Positions 29,725 through 41,207 of a stretch of DNA of 64,000 nt are shown here, in pieces. Every line of letters starts with the position of its first letter. Position 1 is the first letter of the stretch. The translations under genes and the position numbers were made by a program. The notes beneath the pieces were generated by a model. That model worked only from the letters and a program-made list of their open reading frames with translations, was not told where the DNA came from and did not search any database. This DNA comes from Schaalia sp. Marseille-Q2122. GTDB lineage: Bacteria > Actinomycetota > Actinomycetes > Actinomycetales > Actinomycetaceae. The DNA lies in assembly GCF_903645355.1 (NCBI RefSeq), contig NZ_CAHJXR010000007.1:168223-232222 (forward strand), written 5' to 3'.

Positions 29725-31104
29725 CTATGGCGCCGCTGGCGACTTCCTCTCCCGCAAGGCCTCGTTGGCCTTGCCCACGTCCAGCTTCCACAGCAGGGCC
29801 AGGATGATGGCGTTGGCGATAGCGGGCACCCATAGGTACATGAAGTACAGCATGGAGATCACGCCGCTGGCCTGTTCGGTCGCATTGGCGACATATCCCG
29901 ACGCCGCGAGGAGCCAGCCCGCCACGGCCGTGCCTAGGCCGCTACCTACCTTCACGCCCAACGATGTGCACGAGAACATGAGGCCGTCGATGCGCTTGCC
30001 AAACCGCAGAAAGGTGTTCTCTGAGGCCTCCGCGATCAACGCGTTCAGGGTCCCCTGAAGAGGGGCCATGCCCAAGGACGCGACACCGGAGAAGAACAAC
30101 ATCAGCGGGATGCTGCCCATGTAACCACCGACGACGACTCCCAGGCGTCCCAGAACCGCGATCCAATAGCCCACCAGGTTCACCCTGTACATGCCGCCGA
30201 AGCGGGCCACCAGCAGCGGGGTGAAGAGAAGCCCGACGATGAGTGGGATGTTGATGGCCCACGCGAAGCTGCCAAGAAGATTGGCGTCACCCAGGATGTA
30301 GGTCATGAAGTAGATGCCTATGTTGAGGGTGGCGGTGAACATCTGCGTCATGATGAAGATGATCAGGATGATCAGGTAGTACTTGTTGGCCATCAGCAGC
30401 TTGAGCGACTCGCCGAGCGGCACCTTGTCAGCTTCCCTGGCCTTCTCTTCGTCGGTGGTCTCCGCGAGCTCCTGCGGAGACAACTCACGCACCGACAGCA
30501 CGGATACGGTATTGACCGCCAGCCCGAGCAGGGCGTAACAGATAGCCAGCGCCCTCCAGCCCTCCGCACCGCCACCCAACAGCTTCACGCCCTCCACCGT
30601 GACGGTCTGGATCATGAGACTGGTGCCGAAGGCGAACACGAACCGGATGGAGCCCATCTGGACCCGCTCTGCCGCGTTCTTCGTGATCAGCGCCGTCAAG
30701 GCCGAATAGGCGATGTTATTGGCCGTAAAGAACACCGAGTTGAGCAGCGTGTAGGCGATGAAGAACCACGCGTACTTCGCGGTATCCCCCATAGACGGCG
30801 GGATCGCGAAGATGGCGATCACCATGGCCGCGCAGCCGAAGAACGCCCACAGCATCCAGGGGCGAGCCTTGCCCATGCGCGTCTGCGTGCGGTCCAAGAT
30901 GGCGCCGAAGATGATATCGGAGAAACCATCGAAGAACTTCGACAGCATCATCAGAGTACCGACGATACCGGCGTTCAGGCCGACGGTGTCGGTGAGATAG
31001 ATCATGACGAAGGCCGACAGCAGGGCGTAGACGACATTACCCCCCACGTCGCCGGAGCCGTAACCCACCTTGTTGTACCACCGCAGGTACTTCTTCTCGT
31101 TCAT
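29725..31104 (-). CDS. GPH-family sugar:cation symporter (lactose/beta-galactoside permease-like)
   Basis: 459 residues with about 12 hydrophobic segments. ATG 31104 is preferred over an upstream GTG because GAGGTG serves as its Shine-Dalgarno. Family marks: YGSGDVGGNVVYALLSAFVMIYLTD at the N-terminus, DIIFGAILDRTQTRMGKARPWMLW (loop 2-3 motif), and ASENTFLRFGKRIDGLMFSCTSLGVKVGSGLG. GPH transporters such as LacS/MelB bring in galactosides or glycosides with Na+ or H+. It lies 40 bases downstream of lacZ on the same strand, so it probably takes up lactose or a related beta-galactoside. No PTS EIIA domain is attached. Confidence 0.9.
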   Translation of the reverse strand: MNEKKYLRWYNKVGYGSGDVGGNVVYALLSAFVMIYLTDTVGLNAGIVGTLMMLSKFFDGFSDIIFGAILDRTQTRMGKARPWMLWAFFGCAAMVIAIFAIPPSMGDTAKYAWFFIAYTLLNSVFFTANNIAYSALTALITKNAAERVQMGSIRFVFAFGTSLMIQTVTVEGVKLLGGGAEGWRALAICYALLGLAVNTVSVLSVRELSPQELAETTDEEKAREADKVPLGESLKLLMANKYYLIILIIFIMTQMFTATLNIGIYFMTYILGDANLLGSFAWAINIPLIVGLLFTPLLVARFGGMYRVNLVGYWIAVLGRLGVVVGGYMGSIPLMLFFSGVASLGMAPLQGTLNALIAEASENTFLRFGKRIDGLMFSCTSLGVKVGSGLGTAVAGWLLAASGYVANATEQASGVISMLYFMYLWVPAIANAIILALLWKLDVGKANEALRERKSPAAP

Positions 31105-31144
31105 TGTCACCTCGTTTGCGGAGTTGGAAGAGGCCGCATGACAC

Positions 31145-34243
<3,099 letters not shown>

Positions 34244-34282
34244 CTACGTCGCCATTTTGTCCTTGCAAGAAGTCAATGTCAA

Positions 34283-34307
34283 GCATGTTTGAGCAGGCAA
34301 ACCGTGC
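34283..34307. promoter_or_regulatory. Candidate LacI-family operator between lacZ and its regulator
   Basis: GCATGTTTG and CAAACCGTGC form an imperfect inverted repeat around AGCAGG in the 198-base divergent gap. A second signal in the gap is the direct repeat ACGTCGCCAT at 34246-34255 and 34324-34333. Either may bind the adjacent regulator. Confidence 0.4.
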
Positions 34308-34402
34308 ATCCACACTTATGATGACGTCGCCATAGTTGTACGCTCGCTCTCTCGACGCCGCGTGCCGCGTCGAGGCGAACCGCTCTGCGCTAGGGTTGCG
34401 GC

Positions 34403-35431
34403 ATGGGTTCAGGACGCACCGGCCGTGAGGCGCCGTCAATCGCCGACGTCGCACGGCTCGCCGGCGTGTCCGAGCAGACCGTCTCACGGGTGTCCCGCGG
34501 CTCGGACAAGGTGCGCCCGGCCACCCGCGATCAGGTCCTACGGGCGATGAAGCAGCTCGGCTACGCGCCCAACCGGGCCGCCCGCGCGCTGCGCAGCGGC
34601 TCCTTCAACGTCATCGGCGTCCTGACTCAGACCATCCAGCGCACCGGCGAGTCGCACACCGCCAGCGGGGTGCTCGACGCCGCCAGCAGGCTGGGATATT
34701 CCGTCACCCTGGTGCAGGTGGCCCATCCCGAAACCGACGCCGTACATGAGGCGGTGCACCAACTCTCGAACCAGGCCATTGACGGGCTCATCATCGTGCA
34801 GTCGGGCCGCGCCACCCACACCCATCTTGGACTTCCGGCGGGCTTGCCGGTGGCCTCCTCGGACTCGGCCCTCGTCGGGTACTACCCCTCCGCTTCAGCG
34901 GACCAGATCCAGGGAGTGCGCGACGCGGTGGGCCACCTCCTAGCCCTTGGCCATCGCACCGTCCACCACGTCACCGGGCCGCATGACTCACAGTCGGCCA
35001 TGGTCCGAATGGCGGCATGGTCGAGACGGCTGGAGGAAGAAGGCATCGCCGCTCCCCCGCCAGTGAGCGGAGGCTGGGAAGCAGGCGACGGGTACCGCGC
35101 GGGACTCGAGTTGGCGCGCGACCCCGAGGTAAGCGCCGTCTTCTGCGCCAACGATGAGGTGGCCCTCGGCCTCATCCGCGCCATGCACGAGAGCGGGCGA
35201 CGAGTGCCCCAAGACGTCTCCGTCGTCGGCTTCGACGGGTTGCCACTGGCGGAGTACGCCTTCCCTCCTCTGACCACCGTCCGCCAAGACTTCCATCGCG
35301 CCGGCTCGGCGATGGTGGACCTCATCGTCGAACAATTGGAGGGCGGGCCGCGCGACGGGAGCCGACGGATCGTTATCCCCACGGAGTTGGTCGAGCGAGG
35401 CAGCACCGCTCCCTACGCCTTGCCGCGATGA
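34403..35431 (+). CDS. LacI-family repressor of the lactose module
   Basis: 342 residues. N-terminal HTH and hinge: SIADVARLAGVSEQTVSRVSRGSDKVRPATRDQVLRAMKQLGYAPNRAARALRSG. The effector domain follows with VIGVLTQTIQ, FCANDEVALGLIRAMHESGRRVPQDVSVVGFDGLPLAEYAFPPLTTVRQDF. Divergent from lacZ and close to it, so it most likely represses lacZ and the permease until galactoside appears. The start ATG is inferred from the family; no strong Shine-Dalgarno is visible. Confidence 0.92.
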   Translation: MGSGRTGREAPSIADVARLAGVSEQTVSRVSRGSDKVRPATRDQVLRAMKQLGYAPNRAARALRSGSFNVIGVLTQTIQRTGESHTASGVLDAASRLGYSVTLVQVAHPETDAVHEAVHQLSNQAIDGLIIVQSGRATHTHLGLPAGLPVASSDSALVGYYPSASADQIQGVRDAVGHLLALGHRTVHHVTGPHDSQSAMVRMAAWSRRLEEEGIAAPPPVSGGWEAGDGYRAGLELARDPEVSAVFCANDEVALGLIRAMHESGRRVPQDVSVVGFDGLPLAEYAFPPLTTVRQDFHRAGSAMVDLIVEQLEGGPRDGSRRIVIPTELVERGSTAPYALPR

Positions 35432-35700
35432 TTCGGCGGATGAATAGATAGATGACGGGCCTCTGGCCTTGAGGAGGTGGCGACGCGGGCGTTCTTTGAT
35501 GGAGAATCCTCGGTCGAATCATTGCCCTGGGGAGTTCTTCGCGTGAGGAAACCCGCTGGCCGGAGTTCCTTCGACGAAGAACGCCGACAGTAGAGCCCCT
35601 TAGAGTGGTGTAGGGCCTGGGCTGCCCCCGTTTTTTAGGTCCGGTGGTTCTGGGAGTCGTCCTGTCGCCCGTGGTTGCGGGCAGGGAGACTGGTCAGATC

Positions 35701-35985
35701 ATGTCGAACAGCAGGAAGCGTCACACCCCGGAGCAGGTCGTCCGCAAGCTCGGGCAGGCCGACAGGATGCTCGCCGACGGCAGCGACATCGCCGCGGTGT
35801 GTCGGGAGCTTGGGATATCCGAGCAGACGTATTACCGGTGGCGTAACCAGTACGGCGGACTGAAGGCCGACGACGCGAAGCGTCTCAGGGAGCTGGAGAA
35901 GCAGAACGCCACGCTCAAGCGGTTGCTGGCCGAAGCGGAGCTGGAGAAGGCCGCGCTCAAGGAGCTGGCCGAGGGAAACTTCTAG
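35701..35985 (+). CDS. IS3-family transposase OrfA
   Basis: 94 residues from ATG 35701. HTH domain: SRKRHTPEQVVRKLGQADRMLADGSDIAAVCRELGISEQTYYRWRNQYGG, then a leucine-zipper-like helix (RELEKQNATLKRLLAEAELEKAALKELAEGNF). Complete. OrfA normally binds the IS ends and is fused to OrfB by a -1 frameshift near its end; the -1 frame is indeed open from about 35985. Without OrfB it is not expected to transpose the element. Confidence 0.88.
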   Translation: MSNSRKRHTPEQVVRKLGQADRMLADGSDIAAVCRELGISEQTYYRWRNQYGGLKADDAKRLRELEKQNATLKRLLAEAELEKAALKELAEGNF

Positions 35986-36586
35986 GCCCGGGCAGGCGCC
36001 GCGCCGCCGTCTCGCACCTGATCAGGACACTGCAGGTGAGCGAGCGGATGGCGTGCCGTCTGGCCGGGCTGAGCAGGTCCGCGTACCGTCGCCCGCTCAA
36101 GGGCGACACGGTCGCCGACCCTGATCGCGCGTTGCGAGACTGGCTGCGCGCGTGGGCGAAGAAGCATCCCCGCTACGGGTACCGGCGGGCGTATCACGAC
36201 GCCCGGGGTGAGGGCTGGGCGGTGAACCACAAGAAGATCCAACGCCTCTGGCGAGCCGAAGGCCTCCGCGTCCCGCAGCGGCGACGCCGCAAGCGTGTCG
36301 GATCCTCGACCGTCGACGCCCCGGCGGCAGTCGCACCGAACCTCGTATGGGCGGTGGACTTCCAGTTCGACGCCGACGAGCGGGGCTGCCCGATCAAGAT
36401 CTGCTCCATCGTCGACGAGCACACCCGCGAATGCATCGGCGGGCTCGTGGAGCGGTCGATCACCGCCGACCGGCTCACCGCCCACCTCGAAGAGCTCGTC
36501 GCCGTCCGCGGTGCACCGGGTGTGCTCCGCAGCGACAACGGGCCCGAGTTCATCAGCGACGCGACGGCGACGCCGCAATGGTGTCC
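35985..36586 (+). pseudogene. IS3-family transposase OrfB, truncated
   Basis: The frame is open from 35985 (RRRAAVSHLIRTLQVSERMACRLAGLSRSAYRRPL) through HPRYGYRRAYHDARGEGWAVNHKKIQRLWRAEGLRVP, APNLVWAVDFQFDADERGCPIKICSIVDEHTREC and VLRSDNGPEF. The first two catalytic aspartates (DFQF, SDNGPEF) are there. The last third with the catalytic glutamate region and YNHxRPH is missing; the frame runs into foreign sequence to a stop at 36657-36659. Confidence 0.82.
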
Positions 36587-36598
36587 GGGTCTGTGTCC

Positions 36599-39500
36599 TC
36601 ACCACGCGGGCGGCAGGTTCTCGATCACGTCCAAGGTCTCCAGCCACACCGAGCTCTGAAGCGATCGACCGACGCGCGACAGACGGTCGGCCTTGGTGAG
36701 GTGGTCCCACTGGGCACGGGTGAACTCACCGAACCCGAGAGAGGACAACCACGCGCACTTCTCGGCGACGGGCACCTTGAGGTCGAGCATCGGGACCGTG
36801 GCCATGCCCAGGCGGTGCGCGGCGACGATCCGTTGGAGAAGGACCCCGCCGTCGGAGCGCACCTTGAGTCCGCCGGACTCGATCCGAGCTCGGAGCAGGT
36901 TCCACTCGTCGAGAGTGCGCAGCGCGCCCGTGGGGCGGTTCGCACCGACCGTTCCCGGACGGTAGTTCGCCGCGTATCGGGCCTTGTTCTTCGCGCTCAG
37001 GTACTCACCAACCGTGTTCCACGGGACCGTCGGGAACGTCGCGACCTCGTAGCTCGCGCCGCCGATCTCAACGAGCTCGGCACGCATCGAGTCCCACACG
37101 GGACACCGCTTCATGTCGAAGTCGACGGACACCTTCGGCTTCACGTCGTGAGGGATGAAGTCCTGACGCTTCTCACCAGCAGCCGACAGCTCACGGTGCG
37201 ACGGGAACACGGTGTGAGCGTTGTCGATCTTGCCCGCGCGCGTCGCTGTCAGATCGTGGAACCAGCGGCGCTCTTCGAGCGACCCGCGCTCGATCCCCGA
37301 CGGAGTCTTGAGCCCCGCCTTCGCGAGCACGCCGCCGTCGTTGAGCGCGACGTTCCCACGAGTGGTGAGGTTCAGCACGGCGTCCTGCCGGTGCTTGACC
37401 TCCCAGAGGGACCGGTCGCCGGTGAGAGCCTCACGCGAGTCGCGGAACACGTCCGCAAGCCCGAACGCGTCGAGAGACTCGATGTCCCCGACCTCGGAAA
37501 TGAAGCCATCGGTGGTCACCGACAGCACCTCGACCTCGTTGGCGACCGCCAGCAGCAGAGCACGCACGAGCGAGGTGATCATCGAGGCGTGATAGGGCGA
37601 GGTCACGGACGACCCGCCGATCTCCTCGGACTCCTGGTCCCAGGCGTTCCACCCGGTCCGGCGCGAGATGTCCTGCACGAGCTTCCCGTAGCAGGAATTG
37701 GTCACGACCTTGATGATGAGTTCCTCAAGGGACTTCTTGCCGAACGTCTGCTTGGCGATCCCACGGTCGCGCACCATCTGACGGACGGCATGACGCAGCG
37801 ACATCGACGGCGAGCCGTCGATCTCAAGCACGCGGAGCCGGTACCCGATCTGCACGCGGACCTTCGCCCCGAGCTTGACGGCCAGGAGTAGCTCCGGCCC
37901 CATGGCCCAGGCACCATCCCGCCCTCGGAAGGTCTCAGGGACCTCGCCCAGCGTGTTGATGATGCCTTCGGAGCTCATCGGGTATACAACCGAGCTCTCG
38001 ACCTTGACCGGGATACACGGCTGAGTCCCTCCGGGGAACTCCCAGGAGACGTAGGCGACAAGCGGTGTCGCGAAGCCCATCGGAAAGTCGTCCACCATGA
38101 GCTCACGGTCCTTGAGGACCTGCTCGATGGCACCCTGTTCGTAGTCGACGTCGGCGATGACCCCCATCGCCGACGGATACGCGCTCTGGATGTCGTGGTC
38201 GAAGGTCGGGGCGTTGATCTGACCGATGACGAGCGACGAGTTCCACCCGCCGTGGAACGCGCGCGAGCACGCCGAGTGCACCTGATTGGCGTCACCGTCG
38301 ATGGGCGCGAGATCCAGCTCGGTGTAGTACCCGAGCCCGTCGGACTCAACTTCTTGACCGGTCTTGACCTTCATGAGGCCCTGGAACCGGGCCATGAAGT
38401 CGGCCGAACGATCGATTCCCCAGTACCCCATCACGGCGTCCTTCAGGGCGCTGGCCCCACCGCCACTCAGCGTGGTCGGCGGGACGACGTTCTCACCCCA
38501 GACCGCCCCCAGGTATTCAAAGACGATGACGGCGTCGTTCGCGGAGTAGTCGAGGAAGTTGAGCAGGTGCTGGTCGGCGAAGTCGCCCATCCGCTCCTTC
38601 CAGGACGGATCGACGTCGATCTTCGGGATGCCGACGTTTCGCCCGAGCACGTCCAGGGACTTCATCCCCGGCGCGGCGTGGCCCATGGTGTCGCGGATGA
38701 TGATCGAGAAGGGGAGGTAACGCTCGCCGGAGCCCTTGGCACCGGACTTCGCGACGATGCGGATCGGGTTGATCGAGATGAGGCCACCGCTCGCCGATCG
38801 CACCCGACGCATGACGTCCTCGTAGCGAGCACGAGGCCCAGGGCAGGCGAACGCCGAGAGATCGGCCCTGAGGAAGTGCCCGGCAAGGACGACGCGAATG
38901 AGGCCGCGCTTCGCCAGCTTCACCATCGAGACCCCGTAGGAGGTCGCGTGACCACGGGCAGCACGCTGGCCCGCGACCTCCTCGTCGGTCGCCCAGAACT
39001 CACGACGGGGCACGCCTCGGGGGTCGGGAAGGCCGACCGTCTCCCACAGCCCCGACTCGCGCGAGACCACGGCCAGGCAGTCCTCGATGCGAAGACGCTC
39101 AGGGACGAGCGGCATCAGCACAATGTCGAAGCGCCAGGCGTCGTCAGATGGGTCGATGAGGGCGAACTGGTAGGAGATGATCCGACGGACGGTCTCGCCG
39201 GACTCGTTGACCTCGTAGCAGAACTCGGTATCGAACCCGATCACAGGTCGGGTCCGGCCCGTGCCCATCGCCCGGACGGTCGGCAGGTCGGCGAACGCGA
39301 CGGCAGGGGCGTCGTCGTCGCCAGAGGAGCCAGCGGCGAACGGAGCACCGGCTAGGACTCCATCGTCCGACCCGTCGTCGTCAGTAAACGCGTCCAGATC
39401 GAGATCATCCTCATCGAGAGGACCCAGGCCAGCTTCGACCAAATCCACCGAGGGCGACCATGACAACGAAGGTGAATCGGGCTGCGCCGAGGCGTTTCCA

Positions 39501-39814
39501 CGCACGAACGCTCCGTCGTGGCGCGCGGCCTTCCGGCCCGGCCACGACTTCGCTCCCATAGAACAATATGGCCGGAAGTCGTTTTGCTTGGTACACGAGG
39601 CTTCTTGAGGGCAAGAAATGACAACCTTCTCGGGAAGGTTGTCACGAGTTGGGCGGTTTTCACCGTCGGCGTTGTCGCCGGAAGGAGCTTCAGGACGGCG
39701 CTCAACATGCCGGACTAGCACGGCACAAGGCACCCCATTGACGGCTTCCTCGGAGGCTGTCCAGGAACTTCCATCAAGCTGTGAAGCGATGGTCCGAAAG
39801 TCTGACGCACTCAT
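36599..39814 (-). CDS. Mobile-element family-B DNA polymerase with 3'-5' exonuclease domain
   Basis: 1071 residues. The first ~185 residues are low complexity and acidic. Exonuclease motifs: FDTEF (D195, E197), GHFLRADLSAF (D318), YSANDAV (Y423, D427). Polymerase motifs: A, DIQSAYPS (D541); B, KVVTNSCYG (K702 to G710); C, VTTDG (766-770), a variant of YxDTDS keeping one aspartate certain. So it looks active, though motif C is unusual. The order and style match replicative PolBs of plasmids, phages and self-replicating elements, not chromosomal Pol II. The C-terminal ~200 residues are unassigned. ATG 39814 overlaps the stop of the HTH gene (ATGA), so the two are coupled. It probably copies the element. 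Whether it is protein-primed or primer-independent cannot be told. Confidence 0.85.
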   Translation of the reverse strand: MSASDFRTIASQLDGSSWTASEEAVNGVPCAVLVRHVERRPEAPSGDNADGENRPTRDNLPEKVVISCPQEASCTKQNDFRPYCSMGAKSWPGRKAARHDGAFVRGNASAQPDSPSLSWSPSVDLVEAGLGPLDEDDLDLDAFTDDDGSDDGVLAGAPFAAGSSGDDDAPAVAFADLPTVRAMGTGRTRPVIGFDTEFCYEVNESGETVRRIISYQFALIDPSDDAWRFDIVLMPLVPERLRIEDCLAVVSRESGLWETVGLPDPRGVPRREFWATDEEVAGQRAARGHATSYGVSMVKLAKRGLIRVVLAGHFLRADLSAFACPGPRARYEDVMRRVRSASGGLISINPIRIVAKSGAKGSGERYLPFSIIIRDTMGHAAPGMKSLDVLGRNVGIPKIDVDPSWKERMGDFADQHLLNFLDYSANDAVIVFEYLGAVWGENVVPPTTLSGGGASALKDAVMGYWGIDRSADFMARFQGLMKVKTGQEVESDGLGYYTELDLAPIDGDANQVHSACSRAFHGGWNSSLVIGQINAPTFDHDIQSAYPSAMGVIADVDYEQGAIEQVLKDRELMVDDFPMGFATPLVAYVSWEFPGGTQPCIPVKVESSVVYPMSSEGIINTLGEVPETFRGRDGAWAMGPELLLAVKLGAKVRVQIGYRLRVLEIDGSPSMSLRHAVRQMVRDRGIAKQTFGKKSLEELIIKVVTNSCYGKLVQDISRRTGWNAWDQESEEIGGSSVTSPYHASMITSLVRALLLAVANEVEVLSVTTDGFISEVGDIESLDAFGLADVFRDSREALTGDRSLWEVKHRQDAVLNLTTRGNVALNDGGVLAKAGLKTPSGIERGSLEERRWFHDLTATRAGKIDNAHTVFPSHRELSAAGEKRQDFIPHDVKPKVSVDFDMKRCPVWDSMRAELVEIGGASYEVATFPTVPWNTVGEYLSAKNKARYAANYRPGTVGANRPTGALRTLDEWNLLRARIESGGLKVRSDGGVLLQRIVAAHRLGMATVPMLDLKVPVAEKCAWLSSLGFGEFTRAQWDHLTKADRLSRVGRSLQSSVWLETLDVIENLPPAW

Positions 39815-40029
39815 CGCGCACCGCCATCACGGGTGTACCGCTCGGCAGACGAACGCAGATATGCGTCGAGTGTCTCTGGGGTGACCTTCAAACGACCTCC
39901 GACGCGGACGGCCTCCAGACGACCTTCGCGAATCGCGCGGCGGAGCGTGTCAACGGAGCCATATCCAGCGTCAGACAGATCCCTCAGCGAATACACAACG
40001 GGCGGGGAAATACTGGCAACAGTAGCCAT
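39811..40029 (-). CDS. Excisionase-like HTH DNA-binding protein
   Basis: 72 residues. ATG 40029 is preceded by GTGAGG at good spacing; a longer frame upstream to 40125 has no support. VYSLRDLSDAGYGSVDTLRRAIREGRLEAVRVGGRLKVTPETLDAYLRS is a winged-HTH of the HTH_17/excisionase (MerR-like) type. Such proteins steer excision or regulate element genes. It is translationally coupled to the downstream polymerase, suggesting a common control of element replication or excision. Confidence 0.82.
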   Translation of the reverse strand: MATVASISPPVVYSLRDLSDAGYGSVDTLRRAIREGRLEAVRVGGRLKVTPETLDAYLRSSAERYTRDGGAR

Positions 40030-40362
40030 TTGGACCTCACATGGTGGCATCGTTGCCCACCACGTGTGCCAGGTGAGACCCGTCCTAGCATCTCCGGGGT
40101 ACATCTCCCCGATAAGGTCCCTCACGTCCGATCCTCATCTCGCTCAAGCGAGATCGGCGGCTGCGCCTCCCCGCGTGGGCTCCATGCGGGGCGTCCCTAA
40201 GTCTACCGCTTTTGGCTTGATTTGAGCACGTTTACACCGGTCCTCATGGTTCTCCTCCTGGACGAGCCGAAACGCTGTTTGCCGAGGGCTAAGCCGCTGC
40301 TGGCAGGGTTGCCAGAAGCAGGTGATCGAGCAGGGGGATGAGTTCGACACGTGCGCCCTGGG
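40030..40362. other. Right arm of the integrated element, non-coding
   Basis: About 330 bases upstream of the HTH gene. An inverted repeat GGTGGCATCGTTGCCCACC (40042-40060) is close to the HTH start and could be its operator. GATCCTCATCTCGCTCAAGCGAGATC at 40131-40156 contains an 8-bp hairpin (ATCTCGCT/AGCGAGAT). A 93-codon frame on the minus strand overlaps but lacks a start signal or family match. The last part (40330-40362) would be half of the attachment site. Confidence 0.45.
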
Positions 40363-40368
40363 CTCCAC
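40363..40368. other. Right attachment core (attR) of the ssrA-integrated element
   Basis: CTCCAC, matching the core at 27215-27220. Directly to the right lies AAACAA and a strong terminator, which is what should follow an uninterrupted ssrA. This context, more than the six-base identity, supports the call. Confidence 0.45.
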
Positions 40369-40374
40369 AAACAA

Positions 40375-40405
40375 CCCCGAGGTTCCGTTGGAACCTCGGG
40401 GTTTT
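40375..40405 (+). terminator. Intrinsic terminator, probably the displaced ssrA terminator
   Basis: A perfect 12-bp stem (CCCCGAGGTTCC / GGAACCTCGGGG), loop GTT, then TTTT. It has no gene of its own upstream in the element on this strand. Confidence 0.85.
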
Positions 40406-40855
40406 CGTGCGCATGACAGCCTCAAGAACAGCTTCTCTATCCCAGACAGGTGGCTCTGATTCTGGGCAAGATGAGTGATCTCGTAGTGGGTGACGTTGTG
40501 GCCGCCGTCGCCGAGGTGTGTGTTAGAGCCTGCATGACGTGATACTGGACGAGGTCGCTGAGTCCTGCCGCTGTGGGAATGCTGTCATTGCCCAACATGC
40601 TATACATGCATGTTCTATGTTGAGTATGTTTACTCTATCCGGGGTTCCTCGCGAGTTAATGCTTTGGATGAACAGCGGTATTAAGCCGATAAGTGGGGAT
40701 GCTCGGCCTGTAAGTTAACTCTGGTATGTGAAGCATGTTGATCGTGCTGAGAGGGGTTGCTCCAGTCGGATCGGGGTTTGATTTCCTAGATCTCCCCGGC
40801 CTTACCACGTCCAAGCAGATGACACCCAACCCGACAGGAAATAGCACCAATTCCA
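40406..40855. other. Gene-poor stretch between the element and hipBA
   Basis: About 450 bases without a supportable gene. An AT-richer part at 40590-40640 has the palindromic ACATGC...ATGCATGT. The end carries a decayed copy of the tmRNA 3' arm (40765-40795). Short frames here lack starts and family matches. Confidence 0.4.
40765..40795 (+). other. Degenerate copy of the ssrA 3' end
   Basis: GTCGGATCGGGGTTTGATTT and the following CCTAGATCTCC align with tmRNA positions 27188-27218 at about 24 of 31 bases. Most differences are C to T. The T-stem can no longer pair. It may be the scar of an older integration event. Confidence 0.4.
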
Positions 40856-40903
40856 TTGACGTCAATATTGGAGTCAAGTAAGATGACTTCAATATCGAAG
40901 TCA
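40856..40903. promoter_or_regulatory. Two HipB-type operators upstream of hipBA
   Basis: Two similar near-palindromes, 27 bases centre to centre. Site 1 (40856-40877): TTGAC, CAATATTG centre, GTCAA. Site 2 (40884-40903): TGACTTC AATATC GAAGTCA with 7-bp arms. A consensus TTGACNYCAATATYGRNGTCA fits both. They lie 38-85 bases before hipB and suggest cooperative autorepression. Confidence 0.7.
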
Positions 40904-40940
40904 ATTCTCCCGTGGTCAACACAGCGAAGTGGGGGGTTCG

Positions 40941-41207
40941 ATGCAGTACCAGGGTAAGGTGACGGGTCCGGAATCGCTCGGACGAATGCTGCAGCAAGCG
41001 CGCTTGGTGGCGGGGCTGACCCAGCGCGAGCTGGCAAAACAGATCGGCACCACTCAGAAGTATATCTGGGAGCTGGAGTCTGGTAAGCCGTCTATCATGA
41101 TGGACCGGTTGTTTGCGGCCATGCAGGCAACCGGCATGGAACTCACGGCCACTATCGCTGTCCCCACTGATGAAGGTGCCACTCAAGAGGAGGGCGATCA
41201 TGGGTGA
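40941..41207 (+). CDS. hipB: HipB-like antitoxin (Xre-family HTH)
   Basis: 88 residues from ATG 40941. HTH: LGRMLQQARLVAGLTQRELAKQIGTTQKYIWELESGKPSIMMDRLFAAMQATGMELT, followed by an acidic tail. HipB neutralises the HipA kinase and represses the operon through the operators just upstream. The end overlaps the hipA start by 8 bases, the usual coupled antitoxin-toxin order. Confidence 0.92.
   Translation: MQYQGKVTGPESLGRMLQQARLVAGLTQRELAKQIGTTQKYIWELESGKPSIMMDRLFAAMQATGMELTATIAVPTDEGATQEEGDHG

Larger units (their letters stand above)
35609..36598 (+). mobile_element. IS3-family insertion sequence, right end missing
   Basis: The left end is near TGTAGGGCCTGGGCTGCCCCC (35609). OrfA and OrfB follow in the usual -1 arrangement. 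OrfB stops matching just after the rve motif SDNGPEF at about 36565, where the polymerase gene of the element begins on the other strand. The right inverted repeat is not present. It is a different IS3 subgroup from the copy at 28179. Confidence 0.75.

Noticed and set aside
36347..39355. Long plus-strand frames (514 and 386 codons) opposite the DNA polymerase gene
   Set aside because: Antisense shadows of a high-GC gene with clear PolB motifs on the other strand.
40332..40372. A tRNA gene ending at CTCCACA before the terminator at 40375
   Set aside because: No T-loop of the GGTTCGA type with a pairing stem and no matching acceptor arm upstream; better explained as the right attachment site.
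40144..40425. 93-codon minus-strand frame upstream of the HTH gene
   Set aside because: Crosses the terminator hairpin and the attachment junction; no start signal or family match.
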